Notes under the pieces: model-generated
Database searches by the model: none
Told to the model about the DNA's origin: nothing
The model's input: only the letters and a program-made list of their open reading frames with translations
DNA from: Monosporascus cannonballus
Taxonomy: Eukaryota; Ascomycota; Sordariomycetes; Xylariales
Direction of reading: 5' to 3'
Assembly: GCA_004154925.1 (NCBI GenBank)
Contig: QJNS01000296.1
Location: 1-64,000, forward strand
DNA length: 64,000 nucleotides
Program-made: the position numbers and the translations under genes
Shown here: in pieces, positions 1-10,267 of the stretch
Position numbering within the stretch: position 1 is the stretch's first letter
Layout: every line of letters begins with the position of its first letter

Positions 1-43
1 AGTAATTCTGTATTGTTTACAGATGTTTATTATTTATTTATGA

Positions 44-1238
44 TTGAAAATATCATCCGTGGGTAGTGATGGGTACCCATTTGGGTACCCATTGCAAACC
101 CTAGAATGGGCCATCGGAGTGACCTACAGGCCTAATCCAGTTCTCCAATCCACCGCCGGTTCATCTGAGACGTCTTCTCGAGTAGTCAAAGCAAGAAAAA
201 GGGCAATTCTTTGCGGTGGACCCTTTGTAACTCCACTCCTATTCGAGAGATCTGTGGTCAGTAGTCCCCAAGTCCTCAAGCGCCCCGGAGTCCAACTAGT
301 AGCAGATGTCCCGGGCGTTGGCCACGACCATCTTGATCATCAGTCGATGATGTACCTCTTACAAGTCAAGTCTTTGTCCCGAAGAGGCTTTAGACGGAAT
401 CAACTCTGGTCGCCTTGACCCCGGAGAGCTCATCGCGGATAACGATCGGATCTTGAGCTGGAATGGGGCAGATGCTCAAGCGTAACTTCGACCAACGGAT
501 GTCGATAATGCTAGAATTTAGGCCAGATTTTCAAGAGGCCTAGAACAAAGAGTTTAAAAATGCTCCGCACAAGGCCTTGATGATGTCCACCGCTGGGCAA
601 GAGCAAACCACCAATACGTTTCTTGTTGGTGACGTTCTAATAACGGATAGTTATCGCGAGATCCTAGGCCAGCCCCTCCAGGGCAGTACTTTGGAATCGC
701 CACATTCAATTTGCACCCTTTCTCTCGTGGTCACCTACACATTTCCGGCCCTGGAATTGACGATGCGCCAGGCTTCGAACCTGGTGTTGCTTCCGACCCT
801 CAAGGTGTCGACATCAAGACTCACATATGAATGTACAAGAAACAGCGCGAGATCGTTCGCCGGATGGATGTCTATCGCGGCGAACTTGAGGGTGGTCATC
901 CACCCTTTCCGGCGCATGCTGGGGCTGGCCCTACCGACTCGGCTGCCGGAACTGCTAATGTGGACCACCACATCGAGTATTCCGCTGAAGGTGACAAGGT
1001 AATTAAGCAATGGGTAAACTCTACTTGGCACCCAATGGATACCTGTAAGATGGCGCCTCGAGAGAAGATGGGCGTCGTAGACCCGGCTCTTAACGTCTAC
1101 GGCGTTCAAAATCTCAAGATCGGCGACTCGAGCATTATGCCCCGGAACCTCAGCACCAATTGCAACAATACGGCAATGGCTATTAGCGAGAAGGCAGCTG
1201 ATATCTTCATCGTGGAGCTAGGTCTCAGCAAGGAGTAG
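44..1238 (+). pseudogene. GMC oxidoreductase (alcohol-oxidase-like) relic
   Basis: Pieces of a glucose-methanol-choline (FAD) oxidoreductase can be read in order but in different frames. About 160-385 reads a GMC-like core (RAILCGGPFVTPLLFERS, then a PGVGHDHLDHQ segment). From about 409 a second frame reads LDPGELIADNDRILSWNGADAQ before a stop. From about 690 a third stretch reads HPFSRGHLHISGPGIDDAPGFEP, ending at a TGA where a TGG is likely (before the MYKKQR segment at 831). The final stretch carries the GMC C-terminal signature (STWHPMDTCKMAPREKMGVV, then NVYGVQNLKIGDSSIMP). The pattern resembles fungal alcohol oxidases. The N-terminal FAD-binding GxGxxG part is absent: it lies off the left edge or is lost. 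At least two frame changes and several stops make this non-functional. Confidence 0.8.
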
Positions 1239-2492
1239 AATTTTTTTCGAGGCTAGCGAATGTGTAGCTAGTTGTATGGGAACTTTCTCCGAACATCTAG
1301 TTTCCCGGTCATGGTACCTCTAAATCTGTGTTATAGACCCCCCATCTTGCGGGTCAATGCTCTCTCAAGTCTGGAGAAGCAAGCTGCCTATTCCTTGCTT
1401 ATTCCGGGAAGCTTTCCCCGGTCATAATCGATGGCCGGCACTGGACCTACGCTCATGAAGCTGGAGATACTGATAGAATCTCGGTGCGTTTCACTTTGAA
1501 TGGTTATTACCTTTGTCATGGGTTGCGAATGTGTCAGGCAGCGAGGTGTCTCAAGGTGGCTCATTCATCTTCTGCCTATATCCCAAAAGGGGGTACAGTG
1601 AGGAGCTCCAAAGGCATCAGCTTCTCTGAGGTCACGAGAAACGCTTGACGTGATGAATAGCGATGAGACATGCGGTGGTCTCAAATCTACACAAGCACGC
1701 ACTATCTCAGGGGGCTCATATCAATTAAGAGTAGCTTCAAAGGCTACGGCTCCGGGTGTTATGTGGTGGTGAAGCTTCGGGATCTCGCGAGATCCCAGGC
1801 AGGTGGCAACTGGCAACAGAAGCGGTATCAGGTGCTGTTTAAACTCACATTCTGCTGCTCTAACATGTCAGTTCCCCATTGTGAGATTGGCGAGAGGCCT
1901 GTTAGAGGAACTAGCCATGGGCGATTTCTAGGATTAAAACCGAAGCACTCGACGTCTTGCAATTCATCAGCTCCCCCCAATCTACCAGAACCTAGAGTGA
2001 ATCCACTAGCCCGCGCTTCACTCAACTCATCGAAGCCTTCCAACCTTCTTAAAACATCGTCACAATTCCCCACACCAGTTGACCTCCCAGCCAACCGTGA
2101 ATCATCTTCGTCTCAACGTCACTGCAATCCCATCGTCTCATCATCCCTCAATTTCGACGTCAGAGCCTTTTCTGGTCGCCTCTTCACTTCCCACGTTTAC
2201 GCGGTTGTTCCTCAACAGGCAACCAGCAACCGCCCTCTCAATCTGTGATTCACAACTAAGGACTCACAACAATTACCAGGAGCGGTGGCACTTACCTAAC
2301 CTGCGTCTCATAATCAACGACGAATCAATTGGAAAACTCGCCAGCGGATAACCAGCGGATAACCAGCGCATGCAGCTTCTTGGAAACGGCGGTCTTCAGC
2401 CAGTCCCGGAAGTCCTAGGGGAGCTCGCCAATCTAATTCGGCAACAATATCAGCAAGAGCACCAACCAGCAAAGCAATAATCAAAAGTAACA
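1239..2492. other. Intergenic, no gene seen
   Basis: This is the spacer between the GMC relic and the next gene. It holds short open frames without recognisable domains or sensible splice sites. A 12-bp tandem unit (AACCAGCGGATA-like) repeats near 2342-2366, probably in the upstream region of the gene at 2493. Confidence 0.5.
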
Positions 2493-3239
2493 ATGTCGGC
2501 CTACGCAACTTCGTCCTCGAACCCCTACACAACCTGGTACCACTCGCCGCCGCCGCCGCCACCCACAAACCCCTTCCTCCCGCCGTCCCAACAATGCCAC
2601 CACCAGTGCCACCATCACCACCAAGCCACCAACATCCCCTGGACCTCCCGCCCCGCCACCAACCCGCTCCACCGCCCCTTCGGCGCCTTCACGGGCAGCA
2701 AGCCGACACCGCCGCCGCATGTGCCGACGCCGGCGGAGCGGCGGCGGCAGCGCGAGCTCGCCGCGTGGCTGGCGCAGCAGAACGCCTTCTATGCCATGGC
2801 GCCGGGGCCGAGGTACCCGGACAACCTGACGCCGGGGTCGCAGGAGGCGCGGCGGGGGCGGCAGGAGCGGGCGGTGCTGGAGGCGGCCGAGCGGTACGCG
2901 GAGCGCGGGCGCTGGGGCGAGCGGGCGGCGCTGCGGGCGGCGGGCGCGTGGTGCGGCGCCGTGCGCGGCGAGGCGATGAGGGCGCGGCGCGAGTTCGCCG
3001 ACTCCGCGAGGGGGGCCTTGGCGCCGGCGCTGCGGAAGTGGGGTCGTGGGATGGCGCGTGGGCTGCGGGCCGCGGCGGGCGCCTGTCTACTTGTCCTCGC
3101 GATCGCGCTGGGCATGTGCGTGTTCGGGTTCCTGGCCCTCGGGATCGCGGAGGGGGTGCTGGGAGAGGAGGACGAGGGCGTGCCCGGTGGGCCGGTGTAC
3201 GTCCTGGTCGAGAACTACCGGAGCTGGTGCGTGGTGTAG
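2493..3239 (+). CDS. Hypothetical proline/arginine-rich protein with one membrane segment
   Basis: Single-exon frame of 248 aa. The ATG sits in a good fungal context (ACAATGTC). Residues 1-45 are Pro-, Ser- and His-rich (a run of prolines, then HHQCHHHHQ). Residues 80-195 are Arg/Ala/Glu-rich and predicted helical (ERRRQRELAAWLAQQ and similar). Residues about 197-222 form a hydrophobic stretch (ACLLVLAIALGMCVFGFLAL) that should be one transmembrane helix, followed by a short acidic tail. The order suggests a tail-region membrane anchor with a long N-terminal side. I do not recognise the family. The coding part is extremely GC-rich and opens long artefactual frames on both strands, but only this frame has a good start and a plausible composition. 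Confidence 0.65.
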   Translation: MSAYATSSSNPYTTWYHSPPPPPPTNPFLPPSQQCHHQCHHHHQATNIPWTSRPATNPLHRPFGAFTGSKPTPPPHVPTPAERRRQRELAAWLAQQNAFYAMAPGPRYPDNLTPGSQEARRGRQERAVLEAAERYAERGRWGERAALRAAGAWCGAVRGEAMRARREFADSARGALAPALRKWGRGMARGLRAAAGACLLVLAIALGMCVFGFLALGIAEGVLGEEDEGVPGGPVYVLVENYRSWCVV

Positions 3240-3726
3240 CGGTGCTGAGGTGGGTGGATGGGTGCGCGTTACATTGTTGGCTAGGGAAGTTGAAAAGGCG
3301 CTGAGCGTCGAGGGCGCCTTGAAAAGCTGGACATTGACTGACCCTTGCGAGGGGAGAAATCAGGTCGGACGATAACTGGGATTCAGGCCAAAATGGTGTA
3401 TAGCTAGAGAGAGACACTCGATATAATGACGTCAAATGGTCAGCACGGGTAGCACGGAGAATGCGGAGGTGCCGCTGGCAAATTGCTGGAATAGAGAAGT
3501 CATATCGGTCCAATTACGGACCACCGTCCCTTCATCTCTGGCAATGAGACGACATTGGAAATTAGAAATGTACTTCCATTTGGCAGCGTGCTGGGGAACG
3601 AACATCAAATGCAATGCGATTAAGACATCCCGCCCACTACTAAGCTCGACGGCCTCCCTCGTTACACGTCCCGTGGATCCTCCCCTGAAGAAGTCAGTAC
3701 AGTTCGCATCCCATCCAGCCCATGCC
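3240..3726. other. Intergenic between convergent genes
   Basis: This holds the 3' flanks of the convergent gene at 2493-3239 and the succinyl-CoA ligase gene. No further coding signal was seen. Confidence 0.5.
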
Positions 3727-5328
3727 TTAAATACCCAAGCTGAATTCCACGCCGACGTCGATCTCCCGTGCTGTGCAGGTGTTAGCGTGGTCCCTACCCG
3801 AAAATGGATCAGAGGATGACTTACCCATCTTCACAACCTTGGAGAGCTGTACGGACTTCTCCGCGGCGCTCTGCAGGTCGTCAATGGAGAAGATCTTCAT
3901 TCCGGAGTCGTTGATCAGCTGGTGGGCCTGCTCCATGTTGGTACCCTGCAACCGGGCGATGATTGGGACCTTGAGGTTCAGGGCCTTGACGGTTGCAATG
4001 AGACCGTGGGCAATGGCGTCGCAGCGAACGATACCACCGAAGATGTTGACGAAGATTGCGGTAACCTTGGGGTCGCTCGTGATCAGCTCGAAAGCCTCCT
4101 TGATGGCAGCCGGGGTGGCACCACCACCGACGTCAAGGAAGTTGGCGGGCTGTCCACCGTTCAACTTGATAATGTCCATGGTAGCCATGGCAAGGCCGGC
4201 ACCGTTGACGAGGCAGCCGATGTCACCGTCGAGCTTGATGAAGTTGAGGCCGGACTCGGCGGCACGTACTTCCTCAGGGTCCTCCTGGGAGGTATCCCGC
4301 CACGTGAAGATTTCCTTCTGCCGGTACTCGGCGTTGTCATCGAAACCGAACTTGGCGTCCATGCACAAGACCTGGTGGTCCGAGGTCTCGGACAGAGGGT
4401 TGATCTCGATCTGGGTAGCATCCTTCTCGAGGAAGATCTTGTACAGCTTCTGGATGGTCTCCTTGGCCTCCTCGATACACTGCTCGCTGAAGCCGAGCTT
4501 GGTAGCGACGTCGCGAGCGATCTCATCGGTCACGCCGGTGTTGATGTCGATGTAGGTAGTGTTGATGGCATCGGGGTTATCCTTGGCGACGCCCTCAATA
4601 TCCATACCACCCTGGGAGGAAGACACGATGACGGGACCCTGGGACGCGCGGTCCATCAGGATGGCAAGGTAGAACTCGCGACGGGCGAACTTGCGCTCGC
4701 AGATGTAGACGGAGTTGCAGAGGCGGCCAGCCGCACCAGTCTGCTTGGTAATGAGCTTGTGGCCGATCATCTGCTCGGCGAACATCTTGGCCTCGGTAGG
4801 GGAATAGATGACGCGAACACCGCCCTTCAAGCCATTGTCGAAAGAACCCTTTCCTCGTCCACCGGCCAGGACCTGCGCCTTGATGACCATATCATCAGTC
4901 CCGATCTCCTTGGCGATCTTCTCGGCCTCGGCGGCAGTCTTCGCGTTGGAACCCTTGGGAACTCCAACGCCATACTGGAGGGCTGTTGTCAGTATACGAA
5001 TTGGCGAAAGAAGGTGGCATATCGATGTGGACATGTACCTGTCGCAGTAGGTCGGCTGAGAGATATTCGTGGATACTGAGGTTTCTCCGTTGTTGCTGTG
5101 CGAGGCCGGGGAATCTGGTAGAGGGAGCGAACTGGGGCTATTTCAAGAGAGGTGAGGTTAGCGCATTGAATCCTTATAAAGATAGAGGCACCGTACGGGT
5201 TAGGAGGGCAAGCTGAGCTGGTTCATCACAAGCCAAAATTCATTTGTTCATGTATTCATGTAATCGTTCCTTACCTTGGCAGGTCGCAGAGCGGAAGCCG
5301 CAGCACGGCTGCGGGCAAGCTTAAACAT
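3727..5328 (-). CDS. LSC2: Succinyl-CoA ligase beta subunit, mitochondrial
   Basis: Beta subunit of succinyl-CoA synthetase, the TCA-cycle enzyme that converts succinyl-CoA to succinate with formation of ATP or GTP in the mitochondrial matrix. Four exons give 434 aa: 5275-5328, 5039-5095, 3825-4974 and 3727-3770. Introns start GTAAGG, GTACAT and GTAAGT and end in CAG or CCAG. The first exon (MFKLARSRAAASALRPAK) is a typical basic mitochondrial presequence. Exon 2 gives RNLSIHEYLSADLLRQ and joins YGVGVPKGSNAKTA, the start of the ATP-grasp domain. INPLSET, VNGAGLAMATMD, FLDVGGGA and FVNIFGGIVRCD are family signatures. The last 54-bp intron is in frame, so an unspliced reading would insert a spurious segment before the conserved C-terminus (AREIDVGVEFSLGI). 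Nucleotide specificity (ADP or GDP) cannot be read by eye. The symbol follows the yeast orthologue. Confidence 0.95.
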
Positions 5329-6594
5329 CCTGCTACCGTGATATGCAAACAAGAAACGGAGAGGCTGGTGATCGCCCGGACGAAAGGTGTAAGCTAGGGC
5401 GAACAGAAGAGGGAATATCAACGAGCTGATTTTTCTGTTACTGATATGCACAATGTTATCATGGGGATGGAGTTGGGGACCGCGAAAACAAACAGGCCGG
5501 ACGCTAAACCGATTCGGACCAAGCGGTTCTCGGCCAGACGGCCAGAACATCTTCTTGTGCCGGCAGCGCGGGAAAAGCCGGTTACATCACACCACGATCA
5601 GACCCCACCTAACGTAGGTACGAAATCTCTCACATGCTAACACCCCCCCCTCCCCTCTCCTCCCCTCTTCCTTTAAAACTTCCAGGTAACATGCGGGTGC
5701 ATCATGTGTTGGAGGCGACTTTGGTACTTTTCATATGACCCAAGTGCAGGTAACTGCATGGTATTATTTTATTGTGTTGATATCTGGAATATGACGTTTG
5801 TGGCTGCTACATAGCGAGGAGAGAACCCAGGCATGTCATAGGGAACTCGAAGACACCTATGAACAGCCGGACTCGTGAATAAACTATACATGGGGTGCAA
5901 GGACATAATTACATGTTAAAGGCCGCTCTATGGCTGAAGTAGGCGGCTTTCTTGCTCACTCTAAAAGAGCTAAGTACCTAGGTAGCGACCAACACAAGTG
6001 TTCACCTAACTGAATCTGCGAGGGGGATAAGAATACGGTAATGGTTTGGAACAATGGACCACTTTGATTGTTGAGGTCAGTAGTAAATAGATACCTAATA
6101 TGCTGAATAGGGGCGCTGCGCAGGTCCCTCCAGAGCCATGTTCTGCTCAAAGGATGCGTACTTAATCTGAATTATATGTATTAACCGCTCCAGACGCGAT
6201 GTTTGAAGTTCAAAAATTAACCTGAAACCTGACACTTCACTTTTGAAGAAGTCACAAGACGGGGAAGCCCCTTCATTCAGGGGTGGGGATCCTTACCCAA
6301 GTTACGAACCAAGCGTACAGTGTCTAAACATTCCCCGGCACAATACACACCGCATCACTATCTTATCTCCGAACCCCATAAATTTTATTCCCAAGTTCCA
6401 CCAGCAGGTTTACATCTGGATGTACTCAGTACAGAGCTCCTCGCACTGCGCAAGAGCGCATTTCCCTCTTACACAGAGCCATTGGGGGGGTAGTAGCACA
6501 GACTCTTTTTGCTCTGTGCGCACCCAGCAAAAATCTGCTAATCCCCAAGCCAAGCAGATTGGTCGACTAACCCGCTCCAGGACCAAAGCAAAGA
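5329..6594. other. Intergenic, divergent promoter region
   Basis: This is the spacer between the divergent succinyl-CoA ligase gene and the gene at 6595. It contains a polypyrimidine tract at 5641-5672. Short frames in it have no recognisable content. Confidence 0.5.
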
Positions 6595-7449
6595 ATGGCG
6601 ACGCCCTCCAAACAACCCCCCGCAAAAGGCAGCGGCGGTGGTAGTGGCAGCCCGGCGCCCGACTTCGCCGCGACCATGAACAAGATCCAGCTGCTCTGGG
6701 ACGTGCGCTCGCGCGCCGCGACCGCCTCTCTGCACTCCTCCTCTCGCACCCACACCAACAACATGACGACCCCCAAAACCAGCGGCGGCGCCTTCTCCTC
6801 CCTAACCAGCGCCACTTCGTCCAGCGCCACCCAGGGCGGCGACCGGGCGGCGCTTAGACGCCGCCAACTCGAGGAGGAAGAGGCCGCGTTCGCGGAGGAG
6901 CGGGCGCTGGACCCGAACGCGGGGATCGGGACACGCTCTTCTACCAAGCCGGACGCGAATGCGGTAGCCAGGGGCCGCGAGGACAGGATGCTGCGCGGCC
7001 GGCTGCTGGGGAAGCGGAGGAAGGCGGCCGACGGTTCTTCTGGTCCGGCGCGGGGCGCCGCGGAGAGGTACGCGCGCGATGACGATGACGACGACGAGGA
7101 ACCCGGGAGGAGCGGGCTCGGTAGGGCGAAGAAGAAGCCTGTGCACCGGGAGACCGAGACAGACGCGGAGGTTGAAGGGAACGAGAATGAGAACCAGAAG
7201 GGGGAGGTACATATGAAGGCCAATAGGGGAGGTGCGGTGGAGGAGGGGATGCCCGATGCTGCGGGCGATGAAAAGGCCGGGGAGGTCCGGGGAGATGACG
7301 GGACGGAAGACGGGGCCGATGGCGGCAAAGCTGGCAGCGATTTGGGTGCAGTGGGTGGGCGGCCGGAGGAGGGAGACAAGAGGGAGCAGGAGGACGCTGA
7401 GCACGGGGCCGCGTCGAAAAAAAAGGAAGCGGAAAAAGAAAAAGAATAA
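6595..7449 (+). CDS. Acidic/basic low-complexity fungal protein, DUF3245-like
   Basis: Single frame of 284 aa. Residues 24-40 include LLWDVRSRAATASL, followed by Ser/Thr-rich sequence, a helical segment (ALRRRQLEEEEAAFAEERAL, about residues 85-104), DPNAGIGTRSS and RMLRGRLLGKRRKA. The rest is charged (a run of Asp, many Glu/Gly). The arrangement resembles fungal proteins filed under DUF3245; this is recollection and was not checked. The C-terminus is suspicious. The frame runs across eight adenines at about 7418 and ends KKKEAEKEKE, whereas the +1 frame after this run reads RRKKRKRKKKKNKSQA, a strongly basic nuclear/nucleolar-type tail ending at 7480. A one-base sequencing error, a true frameshift or a small undetected intron could each account for this. 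A nuclear role is inferred only. Confidence 0.65.
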   Translation: MATPSKQPPAKGSGGGSGSPAPDFAATMNKIQLLWDVRSRAATASLHSSSRTHTNNMTTPKTSGGAFSSLTSATSSSATQGGDRAALRRRQLEEEEAAFAEERALDPNAGIGTRSSTKPDANAVARGREDRMLRGRLLGKRRKAADGSSGPARGAAERYARDDDDDDEEPGRSGLGRAKKKPVHRETETDAEVEGNENENQKGEVHMKANRGGAVEEGMPDAAGDEKAGEVRGDDGTEDGADGGKAGSDLGAVGGRPEEGDKREQEDAEHGAASKKKEAEKEKE

Positions 7450-8312
7450 GTCCCAGGCTGCTTCGGTTAACGCGGGATGAGATCATCGTGAATTCAAGCT
7501 TAGTCCGGTCAGGGACAACACATTGTACATTTCGTGGCAAGAAACTGACACTGTGACTTGTGCTGGCTGGCACCGACGTTCTTGGATACCGGGGCGGGAG
7601 ACACGCGTCCGCTTCCCATCTAGGCTTTGTAACCAAACTAGTGTACATGATTACGGGATTACGAATACCCTCCACGACACTCTCAACCCGAATCCATAGT
7701 TAAGTTAAGCCAGCCGGCTTCCCTGTTGCTCGCATCCGGACTGAGGGGTAAACAAAAACCGGATAGCCCGCGATCGGACCACAACGAAGATGTCCCTCTG
7801 TGTATCCTGTCGCTCAAGTGTCAACTTAAAGCCAAAAAATTCCTATACAATGGCTATCTCATTTGTACATGGGGAATAAACAGACCGTGCCGAAGAAGGC
7901 ACGAGCGAGGCTAAAAGGGTGAAAATTATCTCTAGTTGCGGCATGTCATGCGATCCGCCCCAATCAAAGAAATAACGCAATGTGTGTGTGTATCCGGACC
8001 ACCTAAGGTTCTGGTATCTTTAACGCGCACGTATTTATCCAAGAAATAATGGCCCGTGTTGAAACAAGAGATGCGACTGACTAGCGAAAACGAGGGAATC
8101 GTATCATGCGTTACCGGGCTGTCGTTGAGCAACATATCGCCTTCGTAGTCCTAAAAAGTTGTGGTATACCGCGCTGCGCTTCTCTATATCAAAGCAAAAA
8201 TCCTCCGTGTATGGTATTAGGTGCTGCATCAGAACGACCGTCCAGCGTTGGCTGATGGTGGCGGTGATGATGATTAGACGTGGAATGTATGGAAGAACCG
8301 AGTAGCTGCCTG
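7450..8312. other. Intergenic between convergent genes
   Basis: 3' flanks of two convergent genes, with a short GT run at 7981-7991. No coding signal found. Confidence 0.5.
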
Positions 8313-10267
8313 TCAGTGCAGCCGCTTGCGCTTGCGATAGTCGTCATCCGACCGCGGATCATCCTCATCTCGCTCGTAAGTATCAGCGGGGTTGAGGATG
8401 TGCGCCATGCTGCCCCTCCGGGTCGGCGGCAGGGAACTGTCCTTGACGGCCAGATTCTTATTTTCTCGGCTAGCCGAGTTCCAAGACCAGCTGCTGAGAC
8501 TTTCGAGACCGTGTACGCCGTTTGAGAAAGGGGGTGGAGTCGCCGGCCGGGAGTGGGACTGTAGGGTGCCGGCCGAGGGATAGTGCGCAAACGATTCCCG
8601 GACCCGCGGATCCTCCACAGGGGCGCGACTAGGAGAGGGTGGCCAGTGTAACGGCGGCGGGCCGGACGGGGGGTAAACCGGCTGATTAGTCTGCCAACTG
8701 TGCGCCCTTATGTCGGCCGATGTATGGCGTCTGGCCAGACTGCCCGGCAATGGCTCCAGTGATGTGTGCTGGAGAGGTGCAGGGGCCGGCGGCGGTGGCT
8801 GTGGCCGCAATGGAGAAGGGGAGGAGGGGGCGGTATTGCCGCCGATCGACCCATACGGTCGGCGAGAGGTCACCGAAAGGTTCGACGGTACAGCTGGCCG
8901 ATGGAAGTTCCCGCGCGATTGGGACATGCCTACTCGGCGCTGATCGTCTTGAGCCAATTGCCGGGGAGACACGGGGGGATTGTCGATATTCGCGAAATAC
9001 TGGGTCCTGCTCGAATAGGGCGGCTCTTGCGGGTCGTCGAGAGATCTGAAGTGATCCGACTGGCGTTGGATTTCGCCTTGTAATGCAGCAACTAAACCGA
9101 CATTAGCTAGCGCTATAGCATGATCTATGGTATTCTCACCTTCTCTGTGGATAGGGGTATCATGGGGTACAAGAGAAAGGACTGTCCGTGACAGCTCGTG
9201 ATTATACTGCAGGAGCCGGTTCACTGTTTCCACCATGGCTTGCTGTTTGATGTGCATGTAATGCGCAGCGTCCTCGCTGCGTTGCAGCCTGGAAGTCAGC
9301 TCGAACAAGGTGTTCTCGATACTCGACAGCCTCGGGTCTGAGCCTTCAGGCAGCGGCGGTACGGGCTCAGCAGGAGTGCCCGGGAGCGAAGGCGTTGGTT
9401 TCTGGTTGTTATACTCTCGGTGGACAAGAGCGTGTCGCGAAGCCCTTCGCTTAATCTCACGCAACCCAGCCAGGTCCCCTCTCTTAAAATTACCATTGCC
9501 ATGTTTAAACTCCCAGAGCGCCGAGTCGGGATTTCCGGTATGGAAGACATCGCTCACTACAGCGTCTATCAGTCGGCAGGCCTCTTTGGCAGCGCAATCC
9601 ACACGACGAACCTTTGTGGAACCCATACATGTTCAGCTGGCGCACGAAGGACGATATATTCGTGTGTTTAAAGTACTGGCTGCATGTCTTCAGTATCAGT
9701 TCGCCCTTCGGAGCTCCTGGACACCTACGCAAGAACTTTAGAGAAGTCGTGCGAAGGCGACATAACAAAACTCTCCTCGGACGCTGACCAGCTAATGAGA
9801 TGTTGGATATTCGGATCCTCCAGCATGCTGCCGAGAACTTAGCAAATCGCGGACTATATTCCTCCATCCCACTATCGGAACCAGACATACTTGTAGAGCT
9901 TGTGGATGAACGCGGTCTGGACGATCTTCGGCTGGTGAACCGCAGCTGCGGCGGGCGCGGGCATTGCCCTCGATGCCGTCAAGGAGGAGATATGATCTTT
10001 CGACGCCGCCGCATTCTGACGCTCGGCGGGATCGAGACCTTCCCGTTCGGGGCTCTTACTCGAGGTCTCCGTCCGTGTGGAAGGCCCGGAGGGATTGGTG
10101 GGAGTCGTGATCTCCATCGGATCGCCCGCAGGTGGCGAAGGGGCAGACGTCTTTATGGTGGGTGTCGGCGTAGGACTGGTGATAATGGGAACCGTGCGTA
10201 CGACCATATTCTCTTCCAGATCGCTTCCGAGGGTGTTGCGCGGCATTCGCTCCGTGGAGGAAGCCAT
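8313..10267 (-). CDS. HSF-type DNA-binding transcription factor (Sfl1-like)
   Basis: Five exons give 574 aa: 9891-10267, 9729-9827, 9612-9679, 9140-9556 and 8313-9076. Splicing at 9828/9890, 9680/9728 and 9557/9611 rebuilds an uninterrupted heat-shock-factor DNA-binding domain at about residues 118-225: FIHKLYNMLEDP, IQHLISWSASEESFVMSPSH, FKHTNISSFVRQLNMYGFHK, then VSDVFHTGNPDSALWEFKHG and LAGLREIKRRAS. This winged-helix domain binds nGAAn-type sites. A coiled coil follows (about 260-310, LSSIENTLFELTSRLQR), then a long Pro/Ser-rich tail and a terminal basic RKRKRLH that could be a nuclear localisation signal. The N-terminal 115 residues are Ser/Thr/Pro-rich. The WEFKHGNGNFKRGDL wing and the long unordered tail point to the Sfl1 branch rather than canonical Hsf1; this is inference. 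The first in-frame ATG is at 10267. Confidence 0.9.

Noticed and set aside
1670..2248. 192-aa plus-strand frame
   Set aside because: No recognisable domain, unusual composition and no splice support; likely chance.
2689..3513. 274-aa minus-strand frame over the GC-rich gene at 2493
   Set aside because: It is Arg/Pro/Ala-dominated, an artefact of high GC on the opposite strand.
3922..5079. 385-aa plus-strand frame opposite succinyl-CoA ligase
   Set aside because: It is a shadow of the biased codon use of the ligase gene; composition is Leu/Gly/Val/Asp-rich with no domain.
6567..7675. Long minus-strand frames over the gene at 6595
   Set aside because: Ser/Pro/Arg-rich antisense shadows without a domain.
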